This document shows, in pieces, positions 9,300 to 18,085 of a DNA stretch of 64,000 bases. The stretch spans positions 372,001-436,000 of the forward strand of contig NZ_CP113059.1 of the NCBI RefSeq assembly GCF_026625705.1, in the 5' to 3' direction. Position numbers and translations under genes: made by a program. This stretch comes from Pedobacter sp. SL55. GTDB lineage: Bacteria; Bacteroidota; Bacteroidia; Sphingobacteriales; Sphingobacteriaceae. Under the pieces are notes generated by a model. That model was not told where the DNA came from, did not search any database, and saw nothing but the letters and a program-made list of their open reading frames with translations. Every line of letters starts with the position of its first letter. Position 1 is the stretch's first letter.

Positions 9300-10598
9300 T
9301 TAGGCTCGAACGACCTGTGCAAACACACCTTTTGGGTCTAAAATTTTTGCCAGCTTCTCAAAATCGAAGTTATTGGCAAGCTTTTGATCGTTACCAACAC
9401 CTGCAACCGCAGCCCAATTGCCCCAATTACTGGCAGGTGCATAGTCTATCAGTTGCTCTTCAAAATAAGCCGCACCAAGCACCCAATTTACCTCTAACTC
9501 TTTAACCAAATAAGTTGCCACTAACTGCCTAGCCACTTGGTTAATGTAACCTATTGTATTTAGCTCTTGCATACAGGCATCAACCAAAGGCTGTCCGGTT
9601 TGCCCGTTTTTCCAATGCTGCAAAGCTGATGTATTTTCTAGTGCCAAAGGCTCGCCATCTTTCTTAAACCCTTGAGGTTTAAAGAAAGTATTACCATATT
9701 TCTTAAACATGAAACGATAATAATCTCGCCACAACAAGCCCAACACAATTTGATGAAAGTAAGGTCTTACGCCATAATTGGCTTCAGCATCTTTCATTTT
9801 CCAATATACTTCGCGGGGCGATAAACAGCCCAAGGCCAACCAGGCAGAAAGTTTTGATACAATTTCATGCTTTTTCAAAGTAGCATTAGCCAAAACTATG
9901 CCTTCGCCAGCATGCAAATATTCATGCAAATGCGCTAAAGCTTCTTTTTCTCCGCCTTTAAATGCTGTATCAATTTTAAGCATTGTAGCTGTTGAGTCTT
10001 GTAAAAGGCTACCAATTTCTGGAATGGTACCGCTATCTTCTAAACTAACAAAATTAATTGCAACCGGAGTAGGAAAGCAAGGTTTTACCACTGCATCACG
10101 CTCTGTTTTCTTTTTAAACTGCGTAAAAACATCAGGAATATCCTTAATTGGAAAAGGCAAATCTTCCTTGTTGTAAAGCGTATGACCGATGAAGTGCTTT
10201 AGGTTTACTTTTTGTTTCCAAAGCGCATCTTCCAACCTCAAACTCACGGCAGTTTCTTCGCTTGCCACCTCTCTATGGTGGTAAACCTCGGCAATATCAT
10301 ATTTAACTACTAATGCTGGCAATACTTCTTCCGGATTACCCTGCAGCACCAACAAATTACCACCCATAGCCTGTAACGATTGCTGTAAAGAGGCCACGCT
10401 TTCTATCAAGAATTTGGTTCTTGTAACGCCGGTTTTATAAGTATGATATTGGGTTTTTTCGAAATGTCGAGGATCGAACACATAAACGGGCAAAATTTCA
10501 TCAGCCTTGGAAACCGCTTCAACTAACATTTCATTATCATGCAATCGAAGGTCATTTCTAAACCATACCAAAATCTTTTTGCCCATATTCGAAGCCAT
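9300..10598 (-). CDS. Cryptochrome/photolyase family protein, DASH type
   Basis: 432 residues (428 if the second ATG is used). The N-terminal photolyase alpha/beta domain starts KKILVWFRNDLRLHDNEMLV, followed by VYVFDPRHFEKT and KTGVTRTKFLIESVASLQQSL, segments that distinguish CRY-DASH from class I photolyases. The C-terminal FAD-binding half contains LLWRDYYRFMFKKYG, TGQPLVDACMQELNTIGYI and NWGNWAAVAGVGND. CRY-DASH proteins bind FAD and a folate and repair cyclobutane dimers mainly in single-stranded DNA; some may act as light sensors. The start may be MASNMGK (10598) or MGKKIL (10586), with no ribosome-binding site to decide. It is a single gene, divergent from a Crp/Fnr regulator. Confidence 0.93.
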   Translation of the reverse strand: MASNMGKKILVWFRNDLRLHDNEMLVEAVSKADEILPVYVFDPRHFEKTQYHTYKTGVTRTKFLIESVASLQQSLQAMGGNLLVLQGNPEEVLPALVVKYDIAEVYHHREVASEETAVSLRLEDALWKQKVNLKHFIGHTLYNKEDLPFPIKDIPDVFTQFKKKTERDAVVKPCFPTPVAINFVSLEDSGTIPEIGSLLQDSTATMLKIDTAFKGGEKEALAHLHEYLHAGEGIVLANATLKKHEIVSKLSAWLALGCLSPREVYWKMKDAEANYGVRPYFHQIVLGLLWRDYYRFMFKKYGNTFFKPQGFKKDGEPLALENTSALQHWKNGQTGQPLVDACMQELNTIGYINQVARQLVATYLVKELEVNWVLGAAYFEEQLIDYAPASNWGNWAAVAGVGNDQKLANNFDFEKLAKILDPKGVFAQVVRA

Positions 10599-10732
10599 TC
10601 TATTTAGTGTGCGCTAATTTGCGAAAAAATAAGCCAAAAGCACTACAAGCCACTTCATTTTTACATATCTATAACATAGGTAAACATTGTTGAAACACAA
10701 ATCAACACAGAAAAACCTATCTTTAGCCAACC

Positions 10733-11311
10733 ATGTCTTACCCCTTACATCAGCACATAAAGAAGTTTGTAAATGTTAGCGAAGTTGATTTCGCTGAAAT
10801 ACTTACTTTTTTCGAAATGCTCTCTGTAAAGAAAAAAGATATTTTATTGCAAGAAGGCGAGCTTTGTAGAAGAAACTTTTTTGTGTTAAAAGGATGTTTA
10901 CGTCTATTTTTCTTGAAAGAAACAGGTGTTGAGCAAACTACCCAATTCGCCATAGAAAACTGGTGGCTAACCGACAACCTTGCCTTTCTAGAACAGAAAC
11001 AGAGTTCATTTACCATACAAGCCGTAGAAAATTCTGAAGTACTGGCAATTAGCCACGATGCTAGAGAAGAAATGCTGGAAAAATTTCCGCAAATGGAGCG
11101 GTATTTTAGAAATGTATACGAAAAAGCGTTTGCTACGCAGCAATTGCGTGTAAAATACATTAACGATTATTCGAGGGAAGAAATTTACCTCTACTTCGCA
11201 AAAGTTCAACCAGCATTTCTACAACGTGTACCACAATACATGTTGGCTTCTTATTTAGGTTTTACCCCTGAATATTTGAGCGAGATTAAGAAGAAACATT
11301 TAGGGAAGTGA
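10733..11311 (+). CDS. Crp/Fnr family transcriptional regulator
   Basis: 192 residues. The N-terminal cyclic-nucleotide-binding-like beta-roll (about 10-120) shows VKKKDILLQEGELCRRNFFVLKG and FAIENWWLTDNLAFLEQKQSS, the second being characteristic of a large Bacteroidota Crp/Fnr subfamily. The C-terminal helix-turn-helix (about 150-190) ends in VPQYMLASYLGFTPEYLSEI. Conserved cysteines of an Fnr Fe-S cluster and the cAMP pocket Arg are not evident, so the effector is unknown. A near-consensus TATCTTTA box at 10718-10725 lies seven bases before the ATG. The next gene on this strand encodes an AhpD-like protein; such pairs recur in this phylum and suggest a redox or electrophile response, but that is inference. 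Confidence 0.9.
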   Translation: MSYPLHQHIKKFVNVSEVDFAEILTFFEMLSVKKKDILLQEGELCRRNFFVLKGCLRLFFLKETGVEQTTQFAIENWWLTDNLAFLEQKQSSFTIQAVENSEVLAISHDAREEMLEKFPQMERYFRNVYEKAFATQQLRVKYINDYSREEIYLYFAKVQPAFLQRVPQYMLASYLGFTPEYLSEIKKKHLGK

Positions 11312-11450
11312 GACAATGTGAGGATTTGATAATTGGATGATATGACAATTACAAACCAAGCACCAAAATAATTAACCTAAAATCTGTGCATCTGTGGCTT
11401 AATAACTTACTTTCTTAAACCAGTTTAAGTTTTTTGATTTTCTAACGGGA

Positions 11451-11458
11451 TAACTTTG
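11451..11458 (+). promoter_or_regulatory. Putative -7 box TAACTTTG
   Basis: Matches TAnnTTTG and lies 30 bases before the ATG at 11489. A TTTG at 11433-11436 would give a spacing of 14, shorter than usual, so the -33 element is uncertain. Confidence 0.45.
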
Positions 11459-11488
11459 CTTCATCAATTCACAATTAAAACATTAAAG

Positions 11489-11926
11489 ATGAAAAGAATA
11501 GACTTGTTTAGTGTAGAACCAAATGCCTATAAGGCCTTAGTTCCTTTAGAAACTTATGTACAAAGCAGCGCTTTAACCAAAACACACAAAGAGCTCATTA
11601 AAATTAGAGCATCGCAAATTAATGGCTGCGCTTTTTGTTTAGATATGCACACTAAAGATGCAATGAAGTTTGGCGAAACTCCGCAACGTATTTTTCTATT
11701 AAACGCTTGGCGTGAAACCGATTTATTTACCGAAGAAGAAAAAATCATTTTAGAATTAACCGAGCAAATTACGGCGATTAGTAATGGTGGCGTTAGCGAT
11801 GATTTATACACAAAAGCCATTACCACTTTTGGCGAAAACTATGTAGCACAAATTATTCTTGCTTGTGTAGCCATTAACAGCTGGAATAGAATTGCCATTA
11901 GTACCAACAAAGAAATTGCTAAGTAA
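11489..11926 (+). CDS. Carboxymuconolactone decarboxylase family (AhpD-like) protein
   Basis: 145 residues. The CMD fold is recognised by ALTKTHKELIKIRASQINGC and the redox motif CAFCLDMHTKDAMKFGE, where the CxxC plus a His three residues later match the AhpD active site. AhpD-like members act as thiol peroxidases or as partners of peroxiredoxins, and other members decarboxylate lactones; the CxxC-His arrangement favours the redox role. The true start is ATG 11489 (MKRIDLF); the upstream TTG at 11456 overlaps a TAACTTTG promoter box (11451-11458). A strong hairpin follows. It probably belongs to the regulon of the Crp/Fnr gene just upstream, though it has its own promoter. Confidence 0.88.
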   Translation: MKRIDLFSVEPNAYKALVPLETYVQSSALTKTHKELIKIRASQINGCAFCLDMHTKDAMKFGETPQRIFLLNAWRETDLFTEEEKIILELTEQITAISNGGVSDDLYTKAITTFGENYVAQIILACVAINSWNRIAISTNKEIAK

Positions 11927-11949
11927 GGAGAACAATTACATTTGCTACA

Positions 11950-11996
11950 CTGAGCTTGTTTAAATGTTTGTAAGCATTTAGGCAAGCTCAGTTTTA
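11950..11996 (+). terminator. Terminator after the AhpD-like gene
   Basis: CTGAGCTTG (11950-11958) pairs perfectly with CAAGCTCAG (11983-11991), with inner TTAAATG / CATTTA pairing, followed by TTTT. It lies between two convergent genes. Confidence 0.7.
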
Positions 11997-12017
11997 CAAA
12001 ATACTTTTATGCAGTTC

Positions 12018-13256
12018 TCAAGGCAGTAAATCAATAAACTTCTTGTTTTTGGCATCTAATTTCCGTGGCGAACGAATTCTACCCTCCATCACACCAAATT
12101 TTTCTCCGCCCATTGCATCAATATCATTATAAATGGGTTTAATAATCCAGTTTCCATTTATATCAACAATACCTTTCAAACCCCTGGCTACATCTTCTGC
12201 TACAAAATAGCCTTCTTTACCAATTACATCTATTTCTTTAAGCAGTTTAACATTAACCTTTTTAGTTATATTTTGTGGTTTATCATTTTTCACATACACC
12301 ATTAAATGATCTACCGGACCTGAGAAGTAATATTTTGCGAACTCCATTTGAGTATCTTTAGCAGGTTTTTCAGGCAATTTACTTTTTAAATACGCCTTAA
12401 CTTCTTGAGCTCTCTTTAATTTTTGCTGATCTATTAGTGAAATAGTTTCTTCATAAATAGGCAATACCTTTTTAAGCCATGCTATGTTTTCTGCCGAAGA
12501 GATAGAATAAGAACTACTTCCTGATTTTCTAAGCGCCCTACCATCTTTATAGAAACCCTGCACTTCGCTCAGTTTTTCTGCCAAAGCTTTAGGATAGCTC
12601 AGCTTAACCTCTCCATTAGCATTACTTTTCATTTCTATCCAATCGTTTCCAACTTTAACTCTGGTCCTAGCACTATCTAAACGATAAGGCTTAGAAATAG
12701 CATGTTTAAACTGAACATCAAAATCGATAGAACGAATAGGCTTAGCAGCCGCCAAAACAAAATGATTGTACTCCAACTCTTCGGTATCTTTATCTACCTT
12801 ATAATTGGCATCAGACGACGTTCCATCCCAAAAATGTAAAACACTAGGTTTAAATTTAGGCATAACTAAAGAAGCCTTTTCCACATTATCTCCTAAGCCT
12901 AGCAGTTCGTTTGCATCCAACATATTAAGTGAAACTGAAGCCAAACTCTTTGGTTTACCAAATTCTGTAGCCAAGAAAAAATCTTTATTTACTGTGGCAA
13001 GAAATTCGTCTATTGAAAGGTATTTGGTTAGTTGGTCGGTAAAATTATAGGCGTCTTTTTCATCAAAAGGTTTCGAAATTACCTGTGCAGGTTTTACACT
13101 AAACTCAGCATTCGCTAAATCAATCATACTTTCAGATTTCTCTAGGTCATCCTCTAGCTCGCTTTTAATTTGCTTTATTTCATTGTTATTTGCAGCACAA
13201 CCGTAGTAAAAAACTAGGCAGTATAACAACAATAAGAAGTAGTTATTTTTAACCAT
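12018..13256 (-). CDS. WG-repeat-containing lipoprotein of unknown function
   Basis: 412 residues. The N-terminus is a hydrophobic signal with a lipobox-like end (LVFYYGC, acylated Cys at residue 20), followed by an acidic, probably helical segment (KQIKSELEDDLEKSESMIDL). The middle resembles no family I can name. The C-terminal ~70 residues contain one recognisable WG (KWG/beta-motif) repeat, ARGLKGIVDINGNWIIKPIY followed by NDIDAM.., a module found in many cell-envelope proteins of Bacteroidota. I infer a lipid-anchored periplasmic or outer-membrane protein. It is the 3' neighbour of a glycosyltransferase on the same strand with a 78-bp gap, so co-transcription is possible. Function unknown. 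Confidence 0.7.
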   Translation of the reverse strand: MVKNNYFLLLLYCLVFYYGCAANNNEIKQIKSELEDDLEKSESMIDLANAEFSVKPAQVISKPFDEKDAYNFTDQLTKYLSIDEFLATVNKDFFLATEFGKPKSLASVSLNMLDANELLGLGDNVEKASLVMPKFKPSVLHFWDGTSSDANYKVDKDTEELEYNHFVLAAAKPIRSIDFDVQFKHAISKPYRLDSARTRVKVGNDWIEMKSNANGEVKLSYPKALAEKLSEVQGFYKDGRALRKSGSSSYSISSAENIAWLKKVLPIYEETISLIDQQKLKRAQEVKAYLKSKLPEKPAKDTQMEFAKYYFSGPVDHLMVYVKNDKPQNITKKVNVKLLKEIDVIGKEGYFVAEDVARGLKGIVDINGNWIIKPIYNDIDAMGGEKFGVMEGRIRSPRKLDAKNKKFIDLLP

Positions 13257-13334
13257 CCCCTAATCTAAGTATTATCTACCAAAACACTTAAACCTACTCC
13301 TAACACTACTAAGAAACCCAAAAAAGCAGCTAAC

Positions 13335-14558
13335 TCAATTTGATATTGGTTCTTCTTGGGCAGCAACCAATTCCAGGTAGATAGCGAGCATCCGTTTTGC
13401 ACTGCTATTTACTTCATGATGTTTTTCGGCGGTTTTGCGGGCATTTTTGCCTATTTCTTGCCACTTATTGGGTTGTGTAATACATTTTAAAATAGAACGG
13501 TAAAATTCATCTGCCGTATCGGCTATCAAAATATCGCGTCCATGCCTACAGTCAATACCTTCGGCAGCCATAGTGGTGGCAATAATGCACTTTTGCATGG
13601 CCATGCCTTCTATAATTTTTACCCTCATTCCACTTCCCGAAAGCAAAGGCACAATCATAATGGCTTTGCTATTGATAAAATCAACTGCATCAAACACCTC
13701 TCCTTCTACAATTAGGTTTTCCGAATCGTAATCAAAAAACTGTTTTTGCATATTTTTTCCAGCAATATAGAAACGCAACTCTCCGTTTAACTCCTCAATA
13801 TCGGGCCAAATCTCGTCTAAAAACCACTCTAAGCCTTCTTTATTGGGCCTCCAATCCATTGCTCCCAAATGAAACAGCGTTGGGAAACTGGTTTTAGCAC
13901 TATCAATTTTATATTTGGCAAAATCTAGCGCAACCGGAAAAACATCTAACTTTGTTTGGCAACCCATTAACAACAGTTTTTGCCTATCGGGTTCGCTAAT
14001 GGCAAAAACCTGATGAAAGCGATTAACCTGCTCCATTTCGTAAGCTTTTAACCTTCGCGACAAAAACTCCAAATAAGTTCTTCGGGGCGTAAAACGTTCT
14101 CTTATGGCCAAGCGCTCCCAAACATCGTGCTCAATATGGTGTGCTCTGTAAATTAGCTTAGCCTTGCTATATTGTTTTACGGCATCTAAATAAGGTACTA
14201 CAAAAAGCCCCTCAAATTGCACCACATCAAACTCCTGCTCTCTTAAAACATTCTCCAGAACTTTTTCGGCATCGCTATCAAAATACCTAGAAACGTTGTA
14301 AGATTGGTTAGAGAAAATATTAGCAAAGGCATCCCAAACATTCACTTCAATATCAACAGTAAACGAATGGAAGGCAATTTTTTCGAAAACCGGATCGTAA
14401 ATATCATCTACATCAATGTACTGCTTAGAATTATTAAGACTAAACAAAGTAATTTCTACCCCCAAACCAAGCAAACCTTTAATGGTGTTGTAAACCACTA
14501 TAGGGTAACCACTATTTGGCGGAAAAGGAACCCTATGGCACAACAACAATACTTTCAC
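13335..14558 (-). CDS. Glycosyltransferase (GT-B fold, GT1/GT4 type)
   Basis: 407 residues. The N-terminal Rossmann domain begins MKVLLLCHRVPFPPNSGYPI, with the Gly/Pro-rich nucleotide loop typical of GT4 enzymes, and includes FDVVQFEGLFVVPYLDAVKQ and IYRAHHIEHDVW. The C-terminal donor-binding domain contains FHLGAMDWRPNKEGLEWFLD, FYIAGKN, and MIVPLLSGSGMRVKIIEGMA with KCIIATTMAAEGI, the usual donor-binding and E-(x)7-E-like region. It probably transfers a sugar from a nucleotide donor to a cell-surface glycan or a small molecule. Its ATG lies three bases after the rnhB stop, so rnhB and this gene are likely co-transcribed; this looks positional rather than functional. Confidence 0.88.
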   Translation of the reverse strand: MKVLLLCHRVPFPPNSGYPIVVYNTIKGLLGLGVEITLFSLNNSKQYIDVDDIYDPVFEKIAFHSFTVDIEVNVWDAFANIFSNQSYNVSRYFDSDAEKVLENVLREQEFDVVQFEGLFVVPYLDAVKQYSKAKLIYRAHHIEHDVWERLAIRERFTPRRTYLEFLSRRLKAYEMEQVNRFHQVFAISEPDRQKLLLMGCQTKLDVFPVALDFAKYKIDSAKTSFPTLFHLGAMDWRPNKEGLEWFLDEIWPDIEELNGELRFYIAGKNMQKQFFDYDSENLIVEGEVFDAVDFINSKAIMIVPLLSGSGMRVKIIEGMAMQKCIIATTMAAEGIDCRHGRDILIADTADEFYRSILKCITQPNKWQEIGKNARKTAEKHHEVNSSAKRMLAIYLELVAAQEEPISN

Positions 14559-14561
14559 GGC

Positions 14562-15161
14562 TTAAAATTTTATAGTTAACTGTGGACTAGTTACATTAAA
14601 TGTTTTTCGGTGGTAGGGAGATGGCCCCATATTAATAACGGCATTTCGATGCGCTATAGTAGGATAACCTTTATTTTTCTTCCAATCGTACATCGGAAAA
14701 TCAATGTCCAAGTTGGCCATATACTCATCTCGGTGGGTTTTTGCCAAAATAGACGCAGCTGCGATGTTCAAGTATTTACCATCGCCTTTTACAATGCAAG
14801 CATGTTTTATGTCTTGATAAGCTTTAAACCTATTGCCATCAATCACTAAATATTCGGGTTTTAAAGCAAGTTGATCTAAAGCCCTGTGCATGGCCAAAAA
14901 CGAAGCGTTTAAAATATTAATCCGGTCAATTTCTTCGTGATCTACCATGGCAACTGCCCAAGCCAAAGCTTCCTTTTCTATAATTGGGCGAAGCTGTTCT
15001 CGTTGTTTGTGCGTTAACTGCTTCGAGTCGTTTAATCCTTCTAAATAGAAATCTTTGGGCAAAATAACGGCGGCAGCAACCACTGGCCCAGCCAAACAGC
15101 CACGCCCGGCTTCATCGCAACCAGCTTCAATAAGTTCTATTTGATAACAGTTTAACAGCAT
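14562..15161 (-). CDS. rnhB: Ribonuclease HII
   Basis: 199 residues, the normal length for RNase HII, which nicks RNA-DNA junctions to start ribonucleotide excision repair. The catalytic motif [20 protein letters not shown] gives D16 and E17, followed by [15 protein letters not shown] and the third and fourth acidic residues around EYLVIDGN and [15 protein letters not shown]. The C-terminal part ([25 protein letters not shown]) is the type 2 signature. A TATTTTTG box at 15173-15166 on this strand lies only four bases before the ATG, suggesting a nearly leaderless mRNA. The glycosyltransferase starts three bases after the stop. Confidence 0.96.
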   Translation of the reverse strand: MLLNCYQIELIEAGCDEAGRGCLAGPVVAAAVILPKDFYLEGLNDSKQLTHKQREQLRPIIEKEALAWAVAMVDHEEIDRINILNASFLAMHRALDQLALKPEYLVIDGNRFKAYQDIKHACIVKGDGKYLNIAAASILAKTHRDEYMANLDIDFPMYDWKKNKGYPTIAHRNAVINMGPSPYHRKTFNVTSPQLTIKF

Positions 15162-15165
15162 TTAG

Positions 15166-15173
15166 CAAAAATA
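15166..15173 (-). promoter_or_regulatory. rnhB -7 box TATTTTTG next to the start codon
   Basis: Exact TAnnTTTG on the minus strand, ending four bases before the rnhB ATG. No convincing -33 TTG at the usual distance. Confidence 0.5.
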
Positions 15174-15499
15174 ACTATTCTAATGCTCTACTCGCAATAG
15201 TGATGAAAATTATAGTACCTTATTTTCGAAAAGCACTAGCAGTGGTTCCAAACAAAAGATAGCCCCGCTTGTCATTACAAGTCCGCACTCGTTGCACTCG
15301 CTTGCGGGCTTTCCATTTTAATCGGGTTTATTATACTTAATACTGCGCCATAAAATATAGCGAGTACCCAAAAGGCAACAAAGCTACATCCAAAGTGCTC
15401 GTATACTTGGCTTTATCGCCAATAGGTAAAGCTTACAGACTGATAGTTAAACAATTAAAGCATAATTAGGTAGCATTTAAGCAATCTATTACGATTTTT

Positions 15500-15592
15500 A
15501 ACCACCCCGCCTTTCAGGCACCCCTGCAAAGCAGGGGAATGTAGGCCGCAATTCCTCTCTTTCAGAGCGGTGGTCTTAGACCGGGGTGTTTT
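15500..15592. repeat. Extragenic palindromic element
   Basis: Outer arms AACCACCCC (15500-15508) and GGGGTGTTT (15583-15591) pair with one mismatch; an inner hairpin CCCCTGC-AAA-GCAGGGG lies at 15521-15537. The rest of the gap 15174-15707 contains a GC-rich stretch near 15270-15320 (GCACTCGTTGCACTCGCTTG) that resembles repetitive DNA, and no gene I can support. Confidence 0.6.
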
Positions 15593-15707
15593 GTAGGGCG
15601 ATAAATATTAATCGAACTTAGGTTTATAAATATTGGCCAATAGTTGGTTATCAATAACATTTACTAAGGGTAATTATTTTTAATTGATGAAATAGCAAAA
15701 CACAAAA

Positions 15708-15803
15708 TGACGGAAATAATGGAAATTCCGTCATCATATTGACGGAAATAATAATAATTGCGTCAGTATATTGACGGAAGTAATAAATAATTTTATATTT
15801 GTG
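15708..15803 (+). promoter_or_regulatory. Three 32-bp operator-like repeats over the promoter of the AAA-DUF4143 gene
   Basis: TGACGGAA begins at 15708, 15740 and 15772, exactly 32 bp apart. In the first two units it is followed after 10 bases by its complement (TTCCGTCA, then TTGCGTCA), making palindromes of 26 bp. The third unit keeps only the left arm and runs into the core promoter: TTG at 15771-15773, 20-base spacer, TATATTTG at 15794-15801. The ATG follows four bases later. Confidence 0.75.
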
Positions 15804-15805
15804 AT

Positions 15806-16936
15806 ATGGATATCCCTAGAGCACTTGAAAAAACAATTCTTAAAAAGCTGAAGCCCAATAAAGTGGTAGCAATTTTAGGTGCCAGACGTGTAGGAAAAAC
15901 AGAACTGATTAGCTACCTATCAAAAAACAGTAGCGAAAAACAATTATTGCTTAATGGCGATGACATTGAAACTCATAATCTTTTGGCTACCCAAAGCACT
16001 GCCAATTTTAAACGATTACTTGGCGACACGCAGTTGCTTATCATAGATGAGGCACAGGAAATACCCAACATAGGCAAAAAGCTAAAGCTGATGGTAGACA
16101 CCATACCCGGCATAAAAATACTTATTACTGGTTCATCGGCATTTGAGATCAACAATCAAGTTGGGGAACCCTTGTTGGGGCGTATGAGTATTTTGCATTT
16201 ATTCCCTTTGGCTCAGCTAGAATTTGCTGCAAAGGAAAACTACCTGGAAACCAAAAACAATTTAGAAGAAAGACTAATTTTTGGCTCCTATCCAGAGCTT
16301 AATAGCATTATTAATAGGGAAGACAAAATAGGCTACCTAAAAGAACTTGCCCACAACCAGTTGCTAAGAGATATTTTAGCTTTTGAAGGCATTAAAAAAC
16401 GAGATAAAATTGTTGCGCTGCTACAAATGATTGCTTTTAGAACAGGTAGCGAAATATCTTTAGAAAGCGTGGGCAGAGATTTACAGATTAGCAAAAACAC
16501 GGTAGAGAAATACCTCGACCTTTTTAGCAAGGTTTTTATCATCTATAGTGTTAGTGGCTTTAGCCGTAACCGAGATAACGAAATTACCAAGATGAAAAAG
16601 TGGTATTTTGTTGATAATGGGATCCGCAATGCGATAATTAATTCTTTTAACCCTTTAAATATGCGAGACGATGTGGGCAAATTATGGGAAGGATATTTGA
16701 ACAGCGAACGAATAAAAATGCTTCACTATAAAGAAAAGCACGTTTTAGATTATTTTTGGCGTACGCATAACAAACAAGAAATTGATCGCATTGAAGAAGC
16801 AAACGATAAGCTAGCGGCGTTTGAATACAAATGGCAAAACTCAAAAACAAAGATACCCAGCGAGTTTTCAAAAGCCTATCCAGATGCTACTTTTGAGGTC
16901 ATTGATCAGGAAAATTATTTAGATTATATTACTTAA
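15806..16936 (+). CDS. AAA-family ATPase with DUF4143 C-terminal domain
   Basis: 376 residues. Walker A is GARRVGKT (25-32), Walker B is LLIIDEAQEI (near residue 78), and the arginine-sensor region reads ILITGSSAFEI. After the ATPase core comes a winged-helix-like segment (LLQMIAFRTGSEISLESVGR..ISKNTVEKYLDLF), then DUF4143. DUF4143 ends in YFWRTHNKQEIDRI..KLAAFEYKW, an E-ID..E-K pattern like a PD-(D/E)xK nuclease fold. Members are widespread in mobile or laterally moved loci of bacteria and archaea, and their role is not settled. The gene stands alone, runs convergent with the permease gene (two-base gap), and has an elaborate repeat operator, which suggests tight, possibly self-imposed control. 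Confidence 0.88.
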   Translation: MDIPRALEKTILKKLKPNKVVAILGARRVGKTELISYLSKNSSEKQLLLNGDDIETHNLLATQSTANFKRLLGDTQLLIIDEAQEIPNIGKKLKLMVDTIPGIKILITGSSAFEINNQVGEPLLGRMSILHLFPLAQLEFAAKENYLETKNNLEERLIFGSYPELNSIINREDKIGYLKELAHNQLLRDILAFEGIKKRDKIVALLQMIAFRTGSEISLESVGRDLQISKNTVEKYLDLFSKVFIIYSVSGFSRNRDNEITKMKKWYFVDNGIRNAIINSFNPLNMRDDVGKLWEGYLNSERIKMLHYKEKHVLDYFWRTHNKQEIDRIEEANDKLAAFEYKWQNSKTKIPSEFSKAYPDATFEVIDQENYLDYIT

Positions 16937-16938
16937 TC

Positions 16939-18084
16939 CTAAACACTTACATTCTGCCCTTTTACATCAAAGGCATCACGCAAACCAATGGCAATTAAAT
17001 TAAAGGCATAAACGGTAAGCATAATGGCCAAACCTGGTAACATAGCCAAATAAGCCGCATCCATAATGATATAGCCGTAGTGTTCTTTAATCATAGTGCC
17101 CCAGCTTGGCATAGGTGGCTGTGCGCCAAAACCCAAAAAGCTTAAACCTGTTTCTAACAAAATAGCCGAGGCAAAATTGGCCGACCCAACTACCAAAATT
17201 GGTCCGGCAATGTTTGGCAAAATATGCCTGATAATGGTTCTACTGTTAGAAAAGCCCAATGCTTTGGCCGCCTCTACAAACTCTACTTGTTTTAAAGCCA
17301 TTACCTGTCCGCGTACTAAACGGGCAACATCTACCCATGTAGATAAGCCCACTGCAATAAAGATCTGCCAAAAGCCTTTGCCTAGGGCAAACGATATGGC
17401 AATAACCAAAAGTAACGATGGCAAAGACCAAATTACATTCATAAACCAACTAATTGCAGCATCTATTTTACCGCCAAAATAACCTGCAATTGCACCTAAA
17501 CCCACGCCAATAAACATAGAAATAAGTACCGCCATTAAACCCACCGAAAGCGAAACCCGCACACCTAAAATTAAACGGCTCAGCAAATCTCGTCCGTAAA
17601 TATCTGTGCCTAACCAAAAGGTTTGTTCGTAAACGTTTTTCATTTCGAAAAGCATTTGCGTATTACCTAGTTTACTTGGCAAAGTGCAACTACTACAAAG
17701 GTCTTTAAGTTTGTAAATTGTTGGATTGGTATTTTTTTCCTCGCCAATATACTCATAGGCCAACACTTTATTACCTACAATTTTGTAAGAAGTGATAGGT
17801 ACACTCTTAAATTTGGCAGGCTGCCCGTAAAACATCTTCTCAAAAAAACCTACATCTTTTACGTTATGATAACGTTGTACAATTAGAAATTTAAACTTAC
17901 TGCCGGGTTTTTCTTTACCAATTTGCAGTTGCTGCGTATTGGCATAAGGTGTTTGGTCTGGTGTAATTAAATACCCTAAAACACCAATAAATACCATTAA
18001 AATTATAAAAAAAAGGCCTATTAGAGCAAGTGTGTTACGTTTAAACTTTTTCCAAACCTTAGCAGATTGTGTAGTATTCGACAT
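16939..18084 (-). CDS. ABC transporter permease, OppC/DppC type
   Basis: 381 residues. A first membrane helix (about 18-40) is followed by a long periplasmic loop (about 41-160), larger than in proteobacterial OppC and usual for Bacteroidota. The permease core then starts at WLGTDIYGRDLLSRLILGVR. The cytoplasmic EAA loop reads VEAAKALGFSNSRTIIRHIL, the contact site for the ATPase. Family members form the channel for peptides or nickel in an importer with an OppB-like partner, two ATPases and a binding protein; none of those genes is in the window, so the substrate is unknown. It begins one base after the GT2 gene ends, so it is likely at the end of the same transcript. Confidence 0.9.
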   Translation of the reverse strand: MSNTTQSAKVWKKFKRNTLALIGLFFIILMVFIGVLGYLITPDQTPYANTQQLQIGKEKPGSKFKFLIVQRYHNVKDVGFFEKMFYGQPAKFKSVPITSYKIVGNKVLAYEYIGEEKNTNPTIYKLKDLCSSCTLPSKLGNTQMLFEMKNVYEQTFWLGTDIYGRDLLSRLILGVRVSLSVGLMAVLISMFIGVGLGAIAGYFGGKIDAAISWFMNVIWSLPSLLLVIAISFALGKGFWQIFIAVGLSTWVDVARLVRGQVMALKQVEFVEAAKALGFSNSRTIIRHILPNIAGPILVVGSANFASAILLETGLSFLGFGAQPPMPSWGTMIKEHYGYIIMDAAYLAMLPGLAIMLTVYAFNLIAIGLRDAFDVKGQNVSV

Positions 18085-18085
18085 G

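Noticed and set aside
10750..11160. 136-codon open frame antisense to the Crp/Fnr gene
   Set aside because: Full overlap with a gene that has clear family motifs; the antisense residues are Ser/Phe/Cys-rich noise.
15708..15803. Possible small CRISPR array (32-bp periodic repeats)
   Set aside because: Units are contiguous with no unique spacers, contain internal palindromes at the promoter, and no cas genes are nearby.
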